From Iris pallida (Eukaryota > Streptophyta > Magnoliopsida > Asparagales > Iridaceae), in contig JANAVB010031417.1 in the NCBI GenBank assembly GCA_029216955.1, positions 14,501,717 to 14,565,716 of the forward strand: a DNA stretch of 64,000 bases. Reading direction: 5' to 3'. A program made the position numbers and the translations under genes. Below the pieces are notes generated by a model, which was not told where the DNA came from, did no database searches, and saw only the letters and a program-made list of their open reading frames with translations. Below are positions 12,887-25,091 of the stretch, one piece after another. Every line of letters starts with the position of its first letter. Position 1 is the stretch's first letter.

Positions 12887-13320
12887 TTGGAGGATTTGAG
12901 AAGACATCATTCTGATATTCTTGCGCAGAATAAAGAACTCAAAGAAAAGTTAAAAGAGATAGAGGCACAAGGAACGCAGTTACGTGCAGCCAACCTTGAG
13001 AATACCATACTCAAAGAAAAGCTGAAAGAGCTCGAGGCAGAAGAAGCGCAACAAAGTGCAGTCAACGTTGTGATTGAGGGCTCTGTGCATGAACTGGAGG
13101 ATTTGAGAAGACATCATTCTGATATTCTTGCGCAGAATGAAGAACTCAAAGGAAAGTTAAAAGAGATGGAGGCATAAGGAGCGCCGTTACGTGCAGCCAA
13201 CCTTGAGAATGCCATACTCAAAGAAAAGCTGAAAGAGCTCGAGGCAGAAGAAACGCAACAACGTGCAGTCAACGTTGTGATGGAGGGCTCTGTGCATGAA
13301 CTGGAGGATTTGAGAAAGCA
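12887..13320 (+). repeat. 207-bp in-frame tandem repeat (coiled coil)
   Basis: Units start at 12,887, 13,094 and 13,301 (the third is partial). Each 207-bp unit encodes 69 residues beginning LEDLRRHHSDILAQN and containing LKEKLKELEAEE, a clear heptad pattern. The second unit carries a TAA where the first has CAA. Confidence 0.9.
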
Positions 13321-15285
13321 GAATTCTGTTCTTATTGCAGATCTACATGCACAAGGTAAAATCATTCTCCGTGTTAGATTCACATCATATATTTCATTGT
13401 TGTTTGTTTTATTTCAGTGCGAACAACCGAGCAACTCAGAGAAACAAATAAAAGGCTCGTTGAGGAGAAAATGGAGCTTCAAAATAAAGTTGAATCGTTC
13501 AATATTGAAGCAACTGAAAAGGATAGGAAAATCGTTAATCTCGAAGCCATGGTTGTAGCATTGCAGCGTCAGGAGATTGAAGCAGCTGCTGAACTTGCTG
13601 CTCCAAAAGAAGCCAAAAGAAGAGGAGGATCGGGGGAAAAGAGGTTCAGAAAACCATCAGCGCCATTAGCCGTTGAAGATGTTACTCCATTGGAAAAGAA
13701 TACAGTTGGAGAGGCTAATAAAAAGCGGAAGATTAATGCCGCTCCAAAATCCGGAGGAGACGCCAAAATGGCTGAATTAAAGAAGAACCGTGTCATACTA
13801 AGGGAATGCGATGAACTCTTACTTTGAAAAGATGCGGATGAAGAGCTGAAGAAGCAATACATTGACATCGTAATTCCCAAAAAGAAGTGTCCAGAGTATG
13901 TATTCTGAACCCTTTTTTTCTTTTGTTTTTTCTAGACTTTTTTCACAATTATGTAATGAGAATCTATCTTTATTAATTTAATCTAAACTAAATTTATGTG
14001 CAGTGATATTGTATACTTATTTTCGCCGGAAGAGGGTGAAAATGGAGTTTCAGTCCAGCTGTCGGCAATAGACCTGCAAGACATACTCAACTATGAAGAC
14101 ATGGAGACTGGCATACTGAACCTAATAATAAGGAAGCTGAGAGAAATTTAAGGCATTAAAAGAAGGTGTGCCCCGTCTAGTTCAAAGGACGTGCCATTGA
14201 TCCAGAAGTAAAAGCCGGCGCCCCAATCACATAAGTGGTCTGCATTCATGATGCCCCACACATTGGTAAGAATCCAAACAGAAAAATCCATATTCATGTG
14301 TACACCGATGAAAAATGACAGAAAAAAATTACTCATGATATTGTGTTTTGTTTTTGGGAAACAGAACATCGTTGAACGTGCCAATGAACCAAACGTAAAA
14401 TCCGGCGCCCTTGAAGACTTCCAAACATATGTAGTAGACTTCGTCATGGATTTGTAGGACGACATAGAGTTGCTATTCATCCCACTCTTTAATTTATCCA
14501 TCAAACACTATACTCTGCTCACATTCAACTTTATCTCCTACGACTGGACACACTACAACTCCTTGAGGCAAATCACGTACGAAAAGTACAAGGTGGATAC
14601 AGAATTAATGAAGAACACCTTAGAGCCTATCATCAGGAGAAAAGTTGATATGATGAGGGAGAGATGCCCGGCGAAGATGGAGTATGAGAGCAAAGTGCTG
14701 AATTGTTCTCCAAATTGCCCACAACAACGGGCACCCAACTGCCTCTTGTACACGGCGTATTATATGAATATGTTGACGACTACTCCCTTCGAAATACCGG
14801 GAGGAAATGACGATGAAACTCACCAGAAGATTACAATGATGAGGTTGGTATGGGCTAAGAAGTTGCTTTCAAGCAAATATGTAACACGAACCAAACAATG
14901 ACATTGTAAAACAATAATATAATTATGTAATTGTCAAGGAACTTCTGTCTTTTATAAGCTCTACTTTTATAATAAAATCATTTTTGAATTACATTTACAT
15001 TGTCAAAACCACGAAAAGTTTGACTTTTATTTACATATGAAAGTCTGAACTACTACATAAAATCCTACAACCAAAAAAAAGTTGAATAAGACGGAGAATT
15101 CCATTCTCCGTGTCATTTGAAGTGAACCAACAAGAAAGAGTCGTGCCAAGGCGGGGGATCGGTAGCGTCCATCTCCAGGATGAAGTGAATTCCTTTGCAA
15201 GGTGCTCTGCCTCAAGGAATTCCTTTACAAGGTCCTTTGCTCTCAAGGAATTCCTTTGCTTCTGTTCCTGTGCCTCAAGGAATTC

Positions 15286-15602
15286 ATCTTGCTCTTGCTC
15301 TGACGATGCACGATGAAGTAATTTGCCTCAAGGAGTCATCCAAAGGTTACTATGCTCTGACGAAACACGATGAAGTGATTTGCCTCAAGGAATTCCTTTG
15401 CCTCAAGGAGTTCCATTCCTTTGACGATGCACGATAAAGTGAATTCAGTTCATCGTGCATCGTCGAAGGAATGGAATGCCTTGAGGCAAAAGAATTCCTT
15501 GAGCCAAATCACTTCATCGTGCATCGTCGGAGCATAGAAACCGTTGGATGACTCCTTAAGGCAAATGACTTCATCGTGCATCGTCAAAGCAAGAGCAAGA
15601 TA
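15286..15602. repeat. Long near-perfect inverted repeat (arms about 158 bp, no loop)
   Basis: The arms meet at the GAA|TTC centre at 15,443/15,444. They are composed of alternating modules GACGATGCACGATGAAGT and TTTGCCTCAAGGA in opposite orientations. The transcript of either strand would form a long hairpin. The same structure is kept in the second tandem unit. Confidence 0.9.
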
Positions 15603-15914
15603 AATTTCGTGCATCGTCAGAGAAAATCACTTCATCGTCAACGTGCCAAGGAGGAGCTTGAGACGGAGGAACTCCTTGAGGCAAAGGAACTCCTTGACGC
15701 AAAGGAACACCGTGCATAGTCCGAGCGAATCAACGTGCGGGCGCTTCGACAGAGTATGGGTTGGCAATCAACCCAAAGCTTCAGTCTTCTGAAGGTCTTC
15801 ACCACCAAAGCTTATTCGAACGAGAAGATCGACAACCAAGAGAAAAGCGTCTTGCCAAGGTGGAGGATCGGTAGAGTCCACCTCCACAAGAAAAGCTAAG
15901 TGAGACGAGAACAA

Positions 15915-15960
15915 ACTCTCCCTACACTACTGCCATTTATAGGCAAGGAACAACTCGGAC
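15915..15960 (-). promoter_or_regulatory. Candidate minus-strand TATA promoter, repeated three times in the window
   Basis: On the minus strand the sequence reads GCCTATAAATGGCAGTAG, followed about 15 bp later by GGGAGAGTTTGTTCTCGTC. Near-identical copies occur at about 18,300-18,345 and, diverged, at 55,545-55,600 (CGGCCTATAAATAGTGG). All point the same way. At the right end the copy lies about 480 bp inside the terminus and points inward, as expected for MULE end promoters. No transcript start is proven. Confidence 0.45.
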
Positions 15961-16279
15961 TCATGCGCCAAGTGGCAGTCACTTCGAATTCAATTCAATT
16001 AATTTATATCAATACCAATGCATCTGCCCCTTCTCAAGTAAAGCTAAGTAAGACTAGAACAAACTCTCCCAACTTTTGCCATTTATTGGCAAGGAACAAC
16101 TCGAACTCATGCGCCAAGTGGCAGTCATTTCGAATTCTATTCAATTAATTTGCATTAATACCAATGCATCTGCCCCTTCTCAAGTAAAGCTAAGTATGAC
16201 GAGAACAAACTCTCCCAACTACTGCCATTTTATGCCATTAATACCAATGAATCTGCTCCATCGAATTCTACCAAGTGAA

Positions 16280-16745
16280 CACCATTCTCCGTGTACTGAT
16301 GCGCCCAATTGGAATGGAGAATGGCATTTATATGCCATTAATATGCCATTAATATGTCATTAATACCAATGAATCTGCCATTTATATGCCATTAATACCA
16401 ATGAATTCTTCCATTTATATGCCATTAATACCAATGAATCTGCCCCTTCGGATTATATTCTCCGTTTTATTTGGAACGGAGAATGGCATTCTCCGTTTAC
16501 TTGAAACGGAGAATAACTTTTCCGTTTAAATTAAAACGTTTGAAGATTCTATTTACCATTTATTTCGGGACGGATAATAACATTCTCTGTCTGTCTTGAA
16601 ATGGAGAATAACATTCCCAGTGGTAAAACACATTAAAATGTTCATTCTCCATTTTTATTTAAACGGAGAATGACGTTCTCCGTGTCTTTTGAAACGGAGA
16701 ATGTTATTCTCCGTTTATTTTGAAAAGGAGAATGAAGATGAGCTT
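16280..16745. repeat. Cluster of CGGAGAATG palindromes, with ATTAATACCAATGAATCTGCC repeats before it
   Basis: Alternating forward and reverse CGGAGAATG motifs separated by about 10-25 bp of AT-rich sequence. The motif also lies at the start of unit 1 (15,090-15,115). Just upstream (16,220-16,450) a short module centred on GCCATTAATACCAATGAATC is repeated in tandem. Confidence 0.88.
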
Positions 16746-17474
16746 GATGAGAATATGACGAGGTTGGTAACGCAAGAGAATATGTAACACAACCAACCTA
16801 GCAATGACATTGTAAAACAATAACGTAATTATGTAATTGGGCAAGGAACTTCTGTGTTTTATAATGTCTGCTCTGCTCTGTCTTTTATAATAAAATCATT
16901 TTTGAGTTACATTTACATTGTGAAAACCAAGCTAAGTTTGACTTTTATTTACATATAAAAGTCTGAACTACTACACAAAATCCTACTAACAAGAAATAAG
17001 TTGAATTTGAGCTGCGTGCGGACATCGTCAGAGCAAATCACTTCATCGTGCATCGTCAGAGCAAAGGACCTGCAAAGGAATTCACTTCATCTTGCATTCT
17101 TCTGAGCAATGGAACGCCCTGAGGAAAAGTAATTCTTTGAGGCAAATTACTTCGTCGTGCATCGTCGGACGAATGGAACACATTGAACAAAGGAACTCCT
17201 TGCGGCAAAGGAACACCGTGCATAGTCCGAGCGAATCAACGTGCAGGCGCTTCGACAGAGCGTGGGTTGGCAATAAATCCAAACCCAGGGGCTCTTCCAG
17301 AAACCAACATCATGGCACACAGTCGATGAGGTGCACGAAAATAGACAGTCCAAGGCAAGGGATCGGTAGAGTCCATCTCCAGGATGAAGTGAATTCCTTT
17401 GCAAGGTGCTCTACCTCAAGTATTTCCTTTGCAAGGTCCTTTGCTCTCAAAGAATTCATTTGCTTCTGTTCCTG

Positions 17475-17795
17475 TGCCTAAAGGAATTCATCTTGCTCTT
17501 GCTCTGACGATGCACGATGAAGTAATTTGCCTCAAGGAGTCATCCAACGGTTCCTATGCTCTAACGATGCACGATAAAGTAATTTGCCTCAAGGTGTTCC
17601 ATTGCTCCGACGATGCACGATGAAGTGAATTCAGTTCATCGTGCATCATCGGAGCAATGGAACGCCTTGAGGCAAAGGAATTCCGTGAGCCAAATCACTT
17701 CATCGTGCATCGTCAGAGCATAGGAACCGTTGGATGACTCCTTGAGGTAAATCACTTCATCGTGCATCGTCCGAGCAAAGGAACTTACTGAGGCA
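17475..17795. repeat. Second copy of the long inverted repeat
   Basis: The centre lies at GAA|TTC 17,629/17,630, with arms of about 150 bp built from the same two modules. Further inverse matches continue outward (17,385-17,475 with 17,860-17,945). Confidence 0.88.
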
Positions 17796-18734
17796 AAGGA
17801 GTTCATGTGGCTCTTCCAGCATTACAAAAATTGGAATGCAATCAAGGAGTCAAAGAAACTCCTTTAGTGCCAAGGAATTCCTTGAGAGCAAAGGACCTTG
17901 CAAAGGAATTCCTTGAGGCAAAGGACCTGCAAAGGAATTCACTTCGTCGTGCATCGTCGGAGCAATGGAACACCTTAAACAAAGGAACTCCTTGCGGCAA
18001 AGGAACACCGTGCATAGTCCGAACGAATCGAGTGCGGGTGCTTCGATAGAGTGTGGGTTGGCAATCAACCCAAACCCTGGGGCTCTTCCAGAAACCAACA
18101 TCATGGCACACAGTCGATGAAGTGCACGAACACGGACAGTCCACTAGGCACATCTCAGTCTTCTGAAGGACTTCACCACCAAAGCTTCTTCGAACGAGGA
18201 TATCGACAACCAAGAGGAAAGAGTCTTGCCAAGGCGGAGGATCGGTAGAGTCTATCTCCACAAGAAAAGCTAAGTAAGACGAGAACAAACTCTCCCTACA
18301 CTACTGCCATTTATAGGCAAGGAACAACTCGGACTCATGCGCCAAGTGGCAGCCACTTCGAATTCAATTCAATTAATTTGCATTAATACCTATGCATCTG
18401 TCCCTTCTCAAGTAAAGCTAAGTAAGACGAGAACAAACTCTCCCAACTACTGCCATTTATATACCATTAATACCAATGAATCTGCCCCTTCGAATTCTGC
18501 CAACTCTGAGGGTTTCAATTTTACTCAAATATTAATCAAATATTCGAAAATTAATACCAATGAATCTGTCCCTTCTCAATTTTCCGAGTATAGAACGGCT
18601 CATTGCAAAAAAAAAGTTCAAAAATTTAATCAAATATTCAAAAAATGGAAATATTGAGATTAGAAACTTCACATTCTTAAATATGTTGTCAAATTTTATT
18701 AATTAATCATGTTTCCACCGCATTTTTTGTGCCA

Positions 18735-19095
18735 TTTAAACGGAGTATGGCATTACAAGAGTTAAAACGAAAGAAAATACTATTCTCCGTATTTTATTAA
18801 ACGGAGAATAGCATTCTCCGTTTGCTATTCTCCGTTTTCAATTACACGGATAATAGCATTCTCAGTGTTAAAACGATTGAGGATTCTATTTGCCGTTTAA
18901 TTTGGAACGGAGAATGGCATTCTCTGTCTAACTTGAAACGGAGAATAACATTCCCAGTATTAAAAACACATTAGAATGTTCATTCTCCGTTATAATTTAA
19001 ACGGAGAATGATATTCTCCGTGTCATTTGAAAGGAGAATGCTATTCTCCGTTTTGAATTACACGGAGAATGTCGTTCCCAGTATTAAAACGATTG
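18735..19095. repeat. Cluster of CGGAGAATG palindromes
   Basis: At least eight forward/reverse motif pairs lie between 18,738 and 19,090, between the tandem duplication and the 3' end of the transposase gene. No coding sequence is seen. Confidence 0.88.
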
Positions 19096-19302
19096 AGTAT
19101 TAAAATGATTTAGAATGTGAGCATCTGCCCCTTCAAAATGACTTTTATACATATAAAAAAAATGAAGTGAAAAAGTTATCTTGGAAGTTGAATAAATGCA
19201 TTTGTATCTAATTGTCTTCTCAAACTTTTGCATTGGAGAACATATTTTTTTATCTAATTGTCTTGTGTGAATGACATCTAGCCACATAGGAAAGACATTG
19301 TC

Positions 19303-21974
19303 TTAAGTCAACGACGTTTCATTTGATTCTATTTGCTCTTTGTCGCTATTTCGCTTTCGTATTTTACAATTACGAAAATCGTGACCCGATTTTTTACAAA
19401 CTCTACAAGTTCTAGGCTTCGGGATAGTCTGACTTACTGTAGGCTGGCTTGATTTCCTTTGAGAAGACCTTCCTTTTGTTGCTACCAGATTTGGCTCTTT
19501 TAAAGCTTCATGCACTCCATGAACTGCATCAGCTACCATTTGTTCTTCTTCACCAATATCGGTCACCATTTCTTTCAACTCCATCAGAACAGACGACATC
19601 AACTCCGTTCCCCTCTCTTGAATTTTGCTTGATTTTTTATAATAGTATGTAAACAGATTAACTTGTTCATTAATACCACCATACCTTATGCTCTCAATAC
19701 TGTCTGGGTGGATGAATATTCTTTCTGTGCCAGGTCCGGAGAGATAACTCTCTTTGCAATCCTTGAGCCAACGAGATTTTATCAAGTTCTTTGGAATATC
19801 TCCAATTTGCAATCTCTTCATTGCTGAAAAAATATGCCTACAAGGAATCCCCTTGGTCTCCATCCACAAGCATTCACATTTTATGATGTTGTCGGCCGGA
19901 TCAAATGTAACCTTCCGGTTGACACTGTTTGGCGACATATACTTTTGGATAGTGCAAACTTCTGCCTCTCTTATGATGTGATGATGGAAAATAGTATATG
20001 CATCAGAACGTGTGATTTCCTTCTTTACCTCTATAAATATCGTTTTAGTGTAAATTGCGGCAAATTTATCTTCTATTACGGCCATGCTAGTTTGATTCAC
20101 AACTTGTGTTGAGAGTTTATCAGTGACATTCTTACTCATCTGGCCGTAACGTAAGGCCGCCAAACCGTAGTCACAATTTTGAAGGGCCTTCCATAGTGGC
20201 AGCTTCTCATTCAAAAATCTTTTCAGAAATGCATTCATAGATTCACATCTATTTGTTGCAGTAGAACCGCCAAAATAATTTCCACGTAGGAATGTGTCCG
20301 CCCATCGCTGCCTCGTTCTGTACAATGCAGTGGTCCACTCATTGTTCTCTACATTATAATCCGTTAGCATCTGCTGCCAACGGTTTTCAAATTCTTCGAC
20401 TGAATAGTACATGTTTAGAAAATATGGACATTAACTAAAGTTGTAATATTGTAACAACAACATACTTCAAAGTAAAGTAGCAAGTGTGTGATGTACCTTT
20501 TAATCAGAAGACTCAATTTATTGTGAAAACCCTCTCGGTGTACATGTTTGGCAGCATTGTTTAGGATATGCCATGAGCACATTCGATGAACTACGCTGGG
20601 CATTAAATCCCCAATTGCTTTATTCATGGATCTGCAACCATCCGTGAGAACTGTCACTGGTAATTTGCCATTCATACACTCTTGAAATTTTTCTAGAACC
20701 TAAGAATATGTCTCTGTAGTCTCATTATGGATCATTGCAAACCCAAACACACAAGTCATTGCATGATTATTTGTACCCACTAGAACCACTAACGGCATTT
20801 GGCTTATATTTGTTTTATATGTAGAATCAAATGCTAGTGAATCTCCAAATAATTTGTAATCGAATCGACATGCACCGTCAGCCCAAAAGAGATGGGTCAA
20901 TCTGGAATCTTAGTATACCTTGTACGCGGAGAAGAAATCTGGGTCAATACCCTCCTTAGATTGAAGAAATGTAAGTGTTGTCGTAGCATCAACATCGTCT
21001 AGTGCTCTACTATCTTGAGCTAGAGCATTGTATAAATCCTTTTTCGTCCATCCAACCTTATCCCAGCCACCTTTCCTGTGGATAATTAAATTCCATATCG
21101 CTCCAGTCCCCATCCCTGATTGCTTCATAATCTTAACTTCTTCCAACTCTGTGGGTGATATCTTACGATAGGATCTCAAAAAAACTGATTCATAATCATT
21201 CGCCAGGCTATGGTTGTGAAGTACATGAAATTTTTTGACGCCCCACATCTTTGTAGAATCGATGTACCCAATACAAAAAATTGCTTTACAACCACTTCTG
21301 CTTTCACTTCTTGGCTCACGAACCCTGTTAGGAGCTTCCTTGTATTTTTTGTGTCTGAATCCCGCATTCGAACAACACCAACTACGGACCATCACCATCC
21401 CAGACTTGTTTTTCTTTACCTCGTTCTTTCTAATACTGAAACCATATGCTTTTGAATATATCCTGTAGAATGTCTCTGCTTCTTCAATAGAGTTGAACTG
21501 TAGGCCAACAATATCTTCTTCTAAGAGTTGTTTTGGATCTTTGTTAATATTGGCAGACTGCAATATTTTTTTCATCGTCGCTGCATCGAAATCCAATGGA
21601 GATTCACCGTCGTCCCTAAGAACAGAATAAAATAAAATAAATATGAGAAATAAATGTAAAAATATAATACATTTCTTAAATCCATTAGAAAGGGTGATGC
21701 GAAATAACATTTCGTTGTTTGCGTTGATGTCGTCGTCATCGTTATGATGCATTCTTCCGGTATTTTCTTCATCTTGTTCTTTACTGTCTCCTAAGTTAAC
21801 AGCTTCCAAGCTTTGTTCATCATCCAAATCATCTGATACTCCTTTTGAAAGGGAGCTTTCTTCATCGATTAAATCTTCCACACGACGATCAGTTTCTCCA
21901 TGTGACGTCGACATTAAAGAAAATAGAGTGTGATAGAAACCAGCAGAAGAAACGAAGGACAAGAAATAATACAA
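19303..21974 (-). pseudogene. FAR1-type Mutator-like transposase with SWIM finger and zinc knuckle
   Basis: This is a minus-strand MULE/FAR1-family transposase. Order: an acidic N-terminus (ATG at 21,974 or 21,914); an 80-nt intron at about 21,640-21,560; a FAR1 DNA-binding domain (GLQFNSIEEAETFYRIYS to GVKKFHVLHNHSL); a MULE transposase core with Asp in LAFDSTYKTN (about 20,830), Asp in VLTDGCRSMNKA (about 20,640), a CSWH motif, and a candidate Glu in EEFENRW after an intron (about 20,500-20,400); the PF10551-like NRCESMNAFLKRF region; a SWIM finger CECLWMETKGIPCRHI; and a C-terminal CCHC knuckle CRVCKKSGHDFRNC. Stops at 20,912-20,910 (TAA) and 20,702-20,700 (TAG, probably from Trp) inactivate it. 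It may be the transposase of the giant element or a separate FRS-like copy. The ~430-bp MITE at 21.98 kb sits against its 5' end. Confidence 0.88.
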
Positions 21975-22315
21975 GAAGAAAGAGTAATGCTATTCGTACC
22001 TCCAAATTGTCCCTCTAATATATAGCCCTCCCATCTGATGTGGCATGTTAAATAATAGTGTGTGTCATCTGACATGACTGATGACATGACAAATTTTAAT
22101 CCAAAAAGTTAACTACCCAATTTTTTCCATAATAATTTAACGTTAATATCAATGTTAATTTAATGTTAATATTAATTTATGTTAATATTAATGTTAATGT
22201 TAATGTTAATATTAATATTATTATTAATGTTAACGATAATATTAATTTTAATGTTAATGTTAACATTAACTTTAATGTTAATTTTTATTTTTAGTTTTAT
22301 TTTTTAAAAAAATTG

Positions 22316-24971
22316 TGTCACTTTCCGTTCCCAGAATACGTATTTTTAATGCATGTACTGCTTAAATATATTTATTTAATATTTATCATGTATTGTTCTG
22401 TATTTAAATTCCTTTAATTTCACGTTAATTATTTTTCTGTATTTTACTTTTCTGTATTTTACTTTCTGCATCTTTATTCTCTGCTTTTACTTTGCTTTTG
22501 GGTTCGACCTAGATTGGTTTGTTTTCGGTTTTTCTTGGTTCATCATGAACCGAACCCAACTCTCCACCTACCACCACTCCTTCATTTAAAGCCCCAAAAC
22601 CCTTTCTCTCTCTTCATTCATTACTTCTCCTTCACCATTACTCCTCTTCTTCCTCTATTACTCCTCCCTACCTACCTAGCGGCATAGGCAAGTGCCAACT
22701 TGCTTCTTGATGGATCTCCATTTTTGTTGTTCCATTGTCTTCCTCTCAAGATTCTTAGATACTTTAGTATTTAGTATTTACAATTTTCATGGCTCATTTC
22801 ATGTAGATCTAAGTTTAATGTATTTTCAAATTTCTTAGGTTTTGATCTAGTAACTTTGTTATTTTTCAAGTTTTGATGGTTCCATATTGTATAGAATTTC
22901 GTTCTACCCCATTTTGATCTATGGAAGTCCAGATTTGGGCTTGGAATGAAGGATTTAAAGAGTTTGGAAGCAATGGCTTCCATGGCTTCCATGGTTCTGA
23001 TTCTCGGAAAATGGAGAAGAAGAAAAGTACTTGACCACATGAACTTTCATGCAGCAAGTTTTATTCCTGGCCGCATGAGCAATCCTGGCCGCATGAGCAT
23101 TCCTGACCGCATAAGCATTCATGGCCGCATGAGCATTCCTGGCTGCATGAGTATTCCTGGCCGCATGAGCAATCCTGGCCGCATGAGCATTCCTGGCCGC
23201 ATGAGCAATCCTGGCCGCATGAGCATTCCTGGCCGCATGAGCAATCCTGGCCGCATGAGCATTCCTGGCCGCATGAGCATTTCTGGCCGCATGAGCAATC
23301 CTGGCCGCATGAGCATTCCTGGCTGCATGAGTAATCCTGGCCGCATGAGCATTCCTGGCCGCATGAGCAATCCTGGCCGTATGAGCAATCCTGGCCGCAT
23401 GAGCATTTCTGGCCGCATGAACTTTACCCCATAATACCTTTTTGGCTGATTCTGTCCCGAATTTGGCATTAATTAACATTAATTGTTATCCGGATTAATA
23501 ATTGATCATGCGTTCCTAGATGGAACTAAGAGACTGGCTAGTCGTCTTATTAAATTGAATGAATGAGACACGTTCATATGAACTATGAACTATTGCAATC
23601 GACTGGCTGATCCCGAATATTGGCATATAGATACATGCAGGCTTTAATTTATTTATCTATTTTACAAAAGCAGCTTGTGTACTTTATGGTCAAGGCATGA
23701 TTATTCCTTGGCTAGTTTTGATTGTTGCATTACGCTATGTAAGACCTACAACCTAACCGCACGGGTATCGTTGTAGAGATGTGCATATCGTACCCCGTAC
23801 GAAAGTACTCATTCTGAATGACCATGATCCACGACATGAGATTTCACTCAACATAGAGGCTACTAAGTTAAATAAAATAATGATTGCATGGAGAGAATGG
23901 ATTCTCGAGTTCTTACATGACAGCCCTCTTTGGGACTATTAAGTGCCCGACAGGCCGGCTGGTTTCCACAGATACTGCAAATCTGCCACACGGGCAGGAG
24001 GCGGTATCTGCTTATATTATTTATGGTATATTGTATATTGATGACGGGCGTCCCGCTGGGACTTGTCTAATTCATGATTGGCGCAATTGATTGATTGGGT
24101 AGACTAGCCTTGCTCGTACATAGTAAGAACTGAGGAATCCCTATAGCATAATTCCAGGATAACTGAAACTCACAGTAGCAAGCCGTAGTAGTTGCATGTC
24201 CGTTTAAATTGATTTGTTTGTGTACTGTATCTACTCTGTTAACTAACTGAGATGATCAGAATGTCAGGACATGACGGGCCAACTTCTGTCCTTGTTTGGT
24301 TGGGAGGTTGGTTCGAAGTATCGTGATGTTATGCGAATTCCAGTGGCAAGCAGAGATCTACTTATCATATTTTCTTATTACTGGTTCCAGTTTCTTATAT
24401 CGTGCTTCCTTGCGGTACTTGCTATTAGAGGTCTAACCTCTCTGGTTTTGCATGGCCAGATTTAGAGCCAGTCCCCGAGGACTCAGCTTACTTCCACCTC
24501 CAAGATGGTCAATACTAGAGAAATGATCGCAGGAGGACTCGAGTGGGTTCCTTACTTCCCCGTTCGTTTTGTTACTTACTTTATATTTTGCCGTTTGGCA
24601 CCGACATGTTAGTCGGATCGTCTTGTACTTACTTTTACATAATTGTAACTAAGTCAGGCTGCAGCTGATAAATAATTGTGTATACCTTGCTTCATCATCT
24701 GGCTATGTTTTGTGAAGCCAGCTATCAAGAATATTTTGACTGAGCGTTTGGGACGCCTTACTGCTTTATCTTACATGTTCTCAATTTCTGTTTCGTGTTT
24801 GAATGATTGAGACAATAGATGTGAAGTGACCATAGCGAGACTTTCATGTAGTATGCACCCCCTCGTCGTTTAGACAACATTGATCGTATTATACGATATT
24901 CATCTACCCGTAATACGTAGCTGGCTGAGTCATTCCCCCGCTCTCCAGTATTCTGGTTCTGGGGCGTGACA
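22316..24971 (+). repeat. 5' LTR of the gypsy element
   Basis: It begins TGTCACTTTCCGTTCCCAGA and ends GGTTCTGGGGCGTGACA (2,656 bp). It contains an 18-bp tandem array at about 23,060-23,425. Long reading frames inside it (a GRMSIPGRMSNP repeat) are array by-products. Confidence 0.95.
23060..23425 (+). repeat. 18-bp minisatellite in the 5' LTR
   Basis: Units CGCATGAGCATTCCTGGC and CGCATGAGCAATCCTGGC alternate irregularly, hinting at a 36-bp higher-order period. The matching array in the 3' LTR is at about 41,180-41,525, with a different unit order. Confidence 0.93.
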
Positions 24972-25091
24972 AGGTTTTAGTGGTGGCCCACGCAGGTCTG
25001 ATTTCAGACTTGTGGGGTATTTTAATTTATAGGATGTCTCAATCACACATGTTCCCCCTTGATCTCATGATTCGTTGTTCTCAACCCTAGC
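24972..25091 (+). promoter_or_regulatory. Leader after the 5' LTR (primer-binding region)
   Basis: The LTR is followed by AGGTTTT and AGTGGTGGCCCACGCAGGT. The same string follows the LTR of the second element at 63,678. No obvious match to the usual initiator-Met tRNA primer site (TGGTATCAGAGC) is present here. Confidence 0.5.

Larger units (their letters stand above)
11330..14901 (+). pseudogene. Plant-mobile-domain-like / coiled-coil / Ulp1-like fusion gene, decayed
   Basis: From about 11,760 the frame encodes a segment resembling the plant mobile (aminotransferase-like) domain. A cysteine-containing FELS stretch is followed by VPSVDDMAIIFGLPLNEE, and a second conserved part (RLILAYVMDSIKRS, CTIYFLYWFAEHSKF) lies at 12,445-12,600. 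A Lys/Glu-rich coiled coil follows, built from 69-residue repeats (12,887-13,320). After an intron at about 13,355-13,416, a basic, nuclear-like region runs to 13,827. Exons at 14,003-14,140 and 14,365-14,901 give a Ulp1-like tail with NLSIKHYTLLTF (His) and CPQQRAPNCLLYTAYYMN (Gln and Cys; Asn replaces the usual Asp before Cys). In-frame stops at 12,440 (TAG), 13,175 (TAA) and 13,825 (TGA) break it. The 13,175 stop is CAA in the adjacent repeat copy, so it arose by C-to-T change. The true 5' end is unclear. Mobile-domain/C48 fusions are known from plant transposons; the assignment here is by motif only. Confidence 0.65.
14880..18735 (+). repeat. Tandem direct duplication, about 1.9-2.4 kb per unit
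   Basis: Unit 1 begins at the 3' end of the mobile-domain gene (about 14,880) and unit 2 at about 16,775. Matched landmarks: AATGACATTGTAAAACAATA at 14,898 and about 16,800; the GGATGAAGTGAATTCCTTTG block at 15,179 and 17,382; the GAGAACAAACTCTCCCTACA block at 15,907 and 18,281. The offset grows because unit 2 has extra sequence at about 17,030-17,350. Shorter partial copies of the last block occur at 16,050 and 16,200. No protein is encoded convincingly; the ORFs are repeat by-products. Confidence 0.85.

Noticed and set aside
23060..23480. Repeat proteins of GRMSIPGRMSNP or HAARNAHAARIA type in both LTRs
   Set aside because: By-product of an 18-bp minisatellite open in several frames on both strands.
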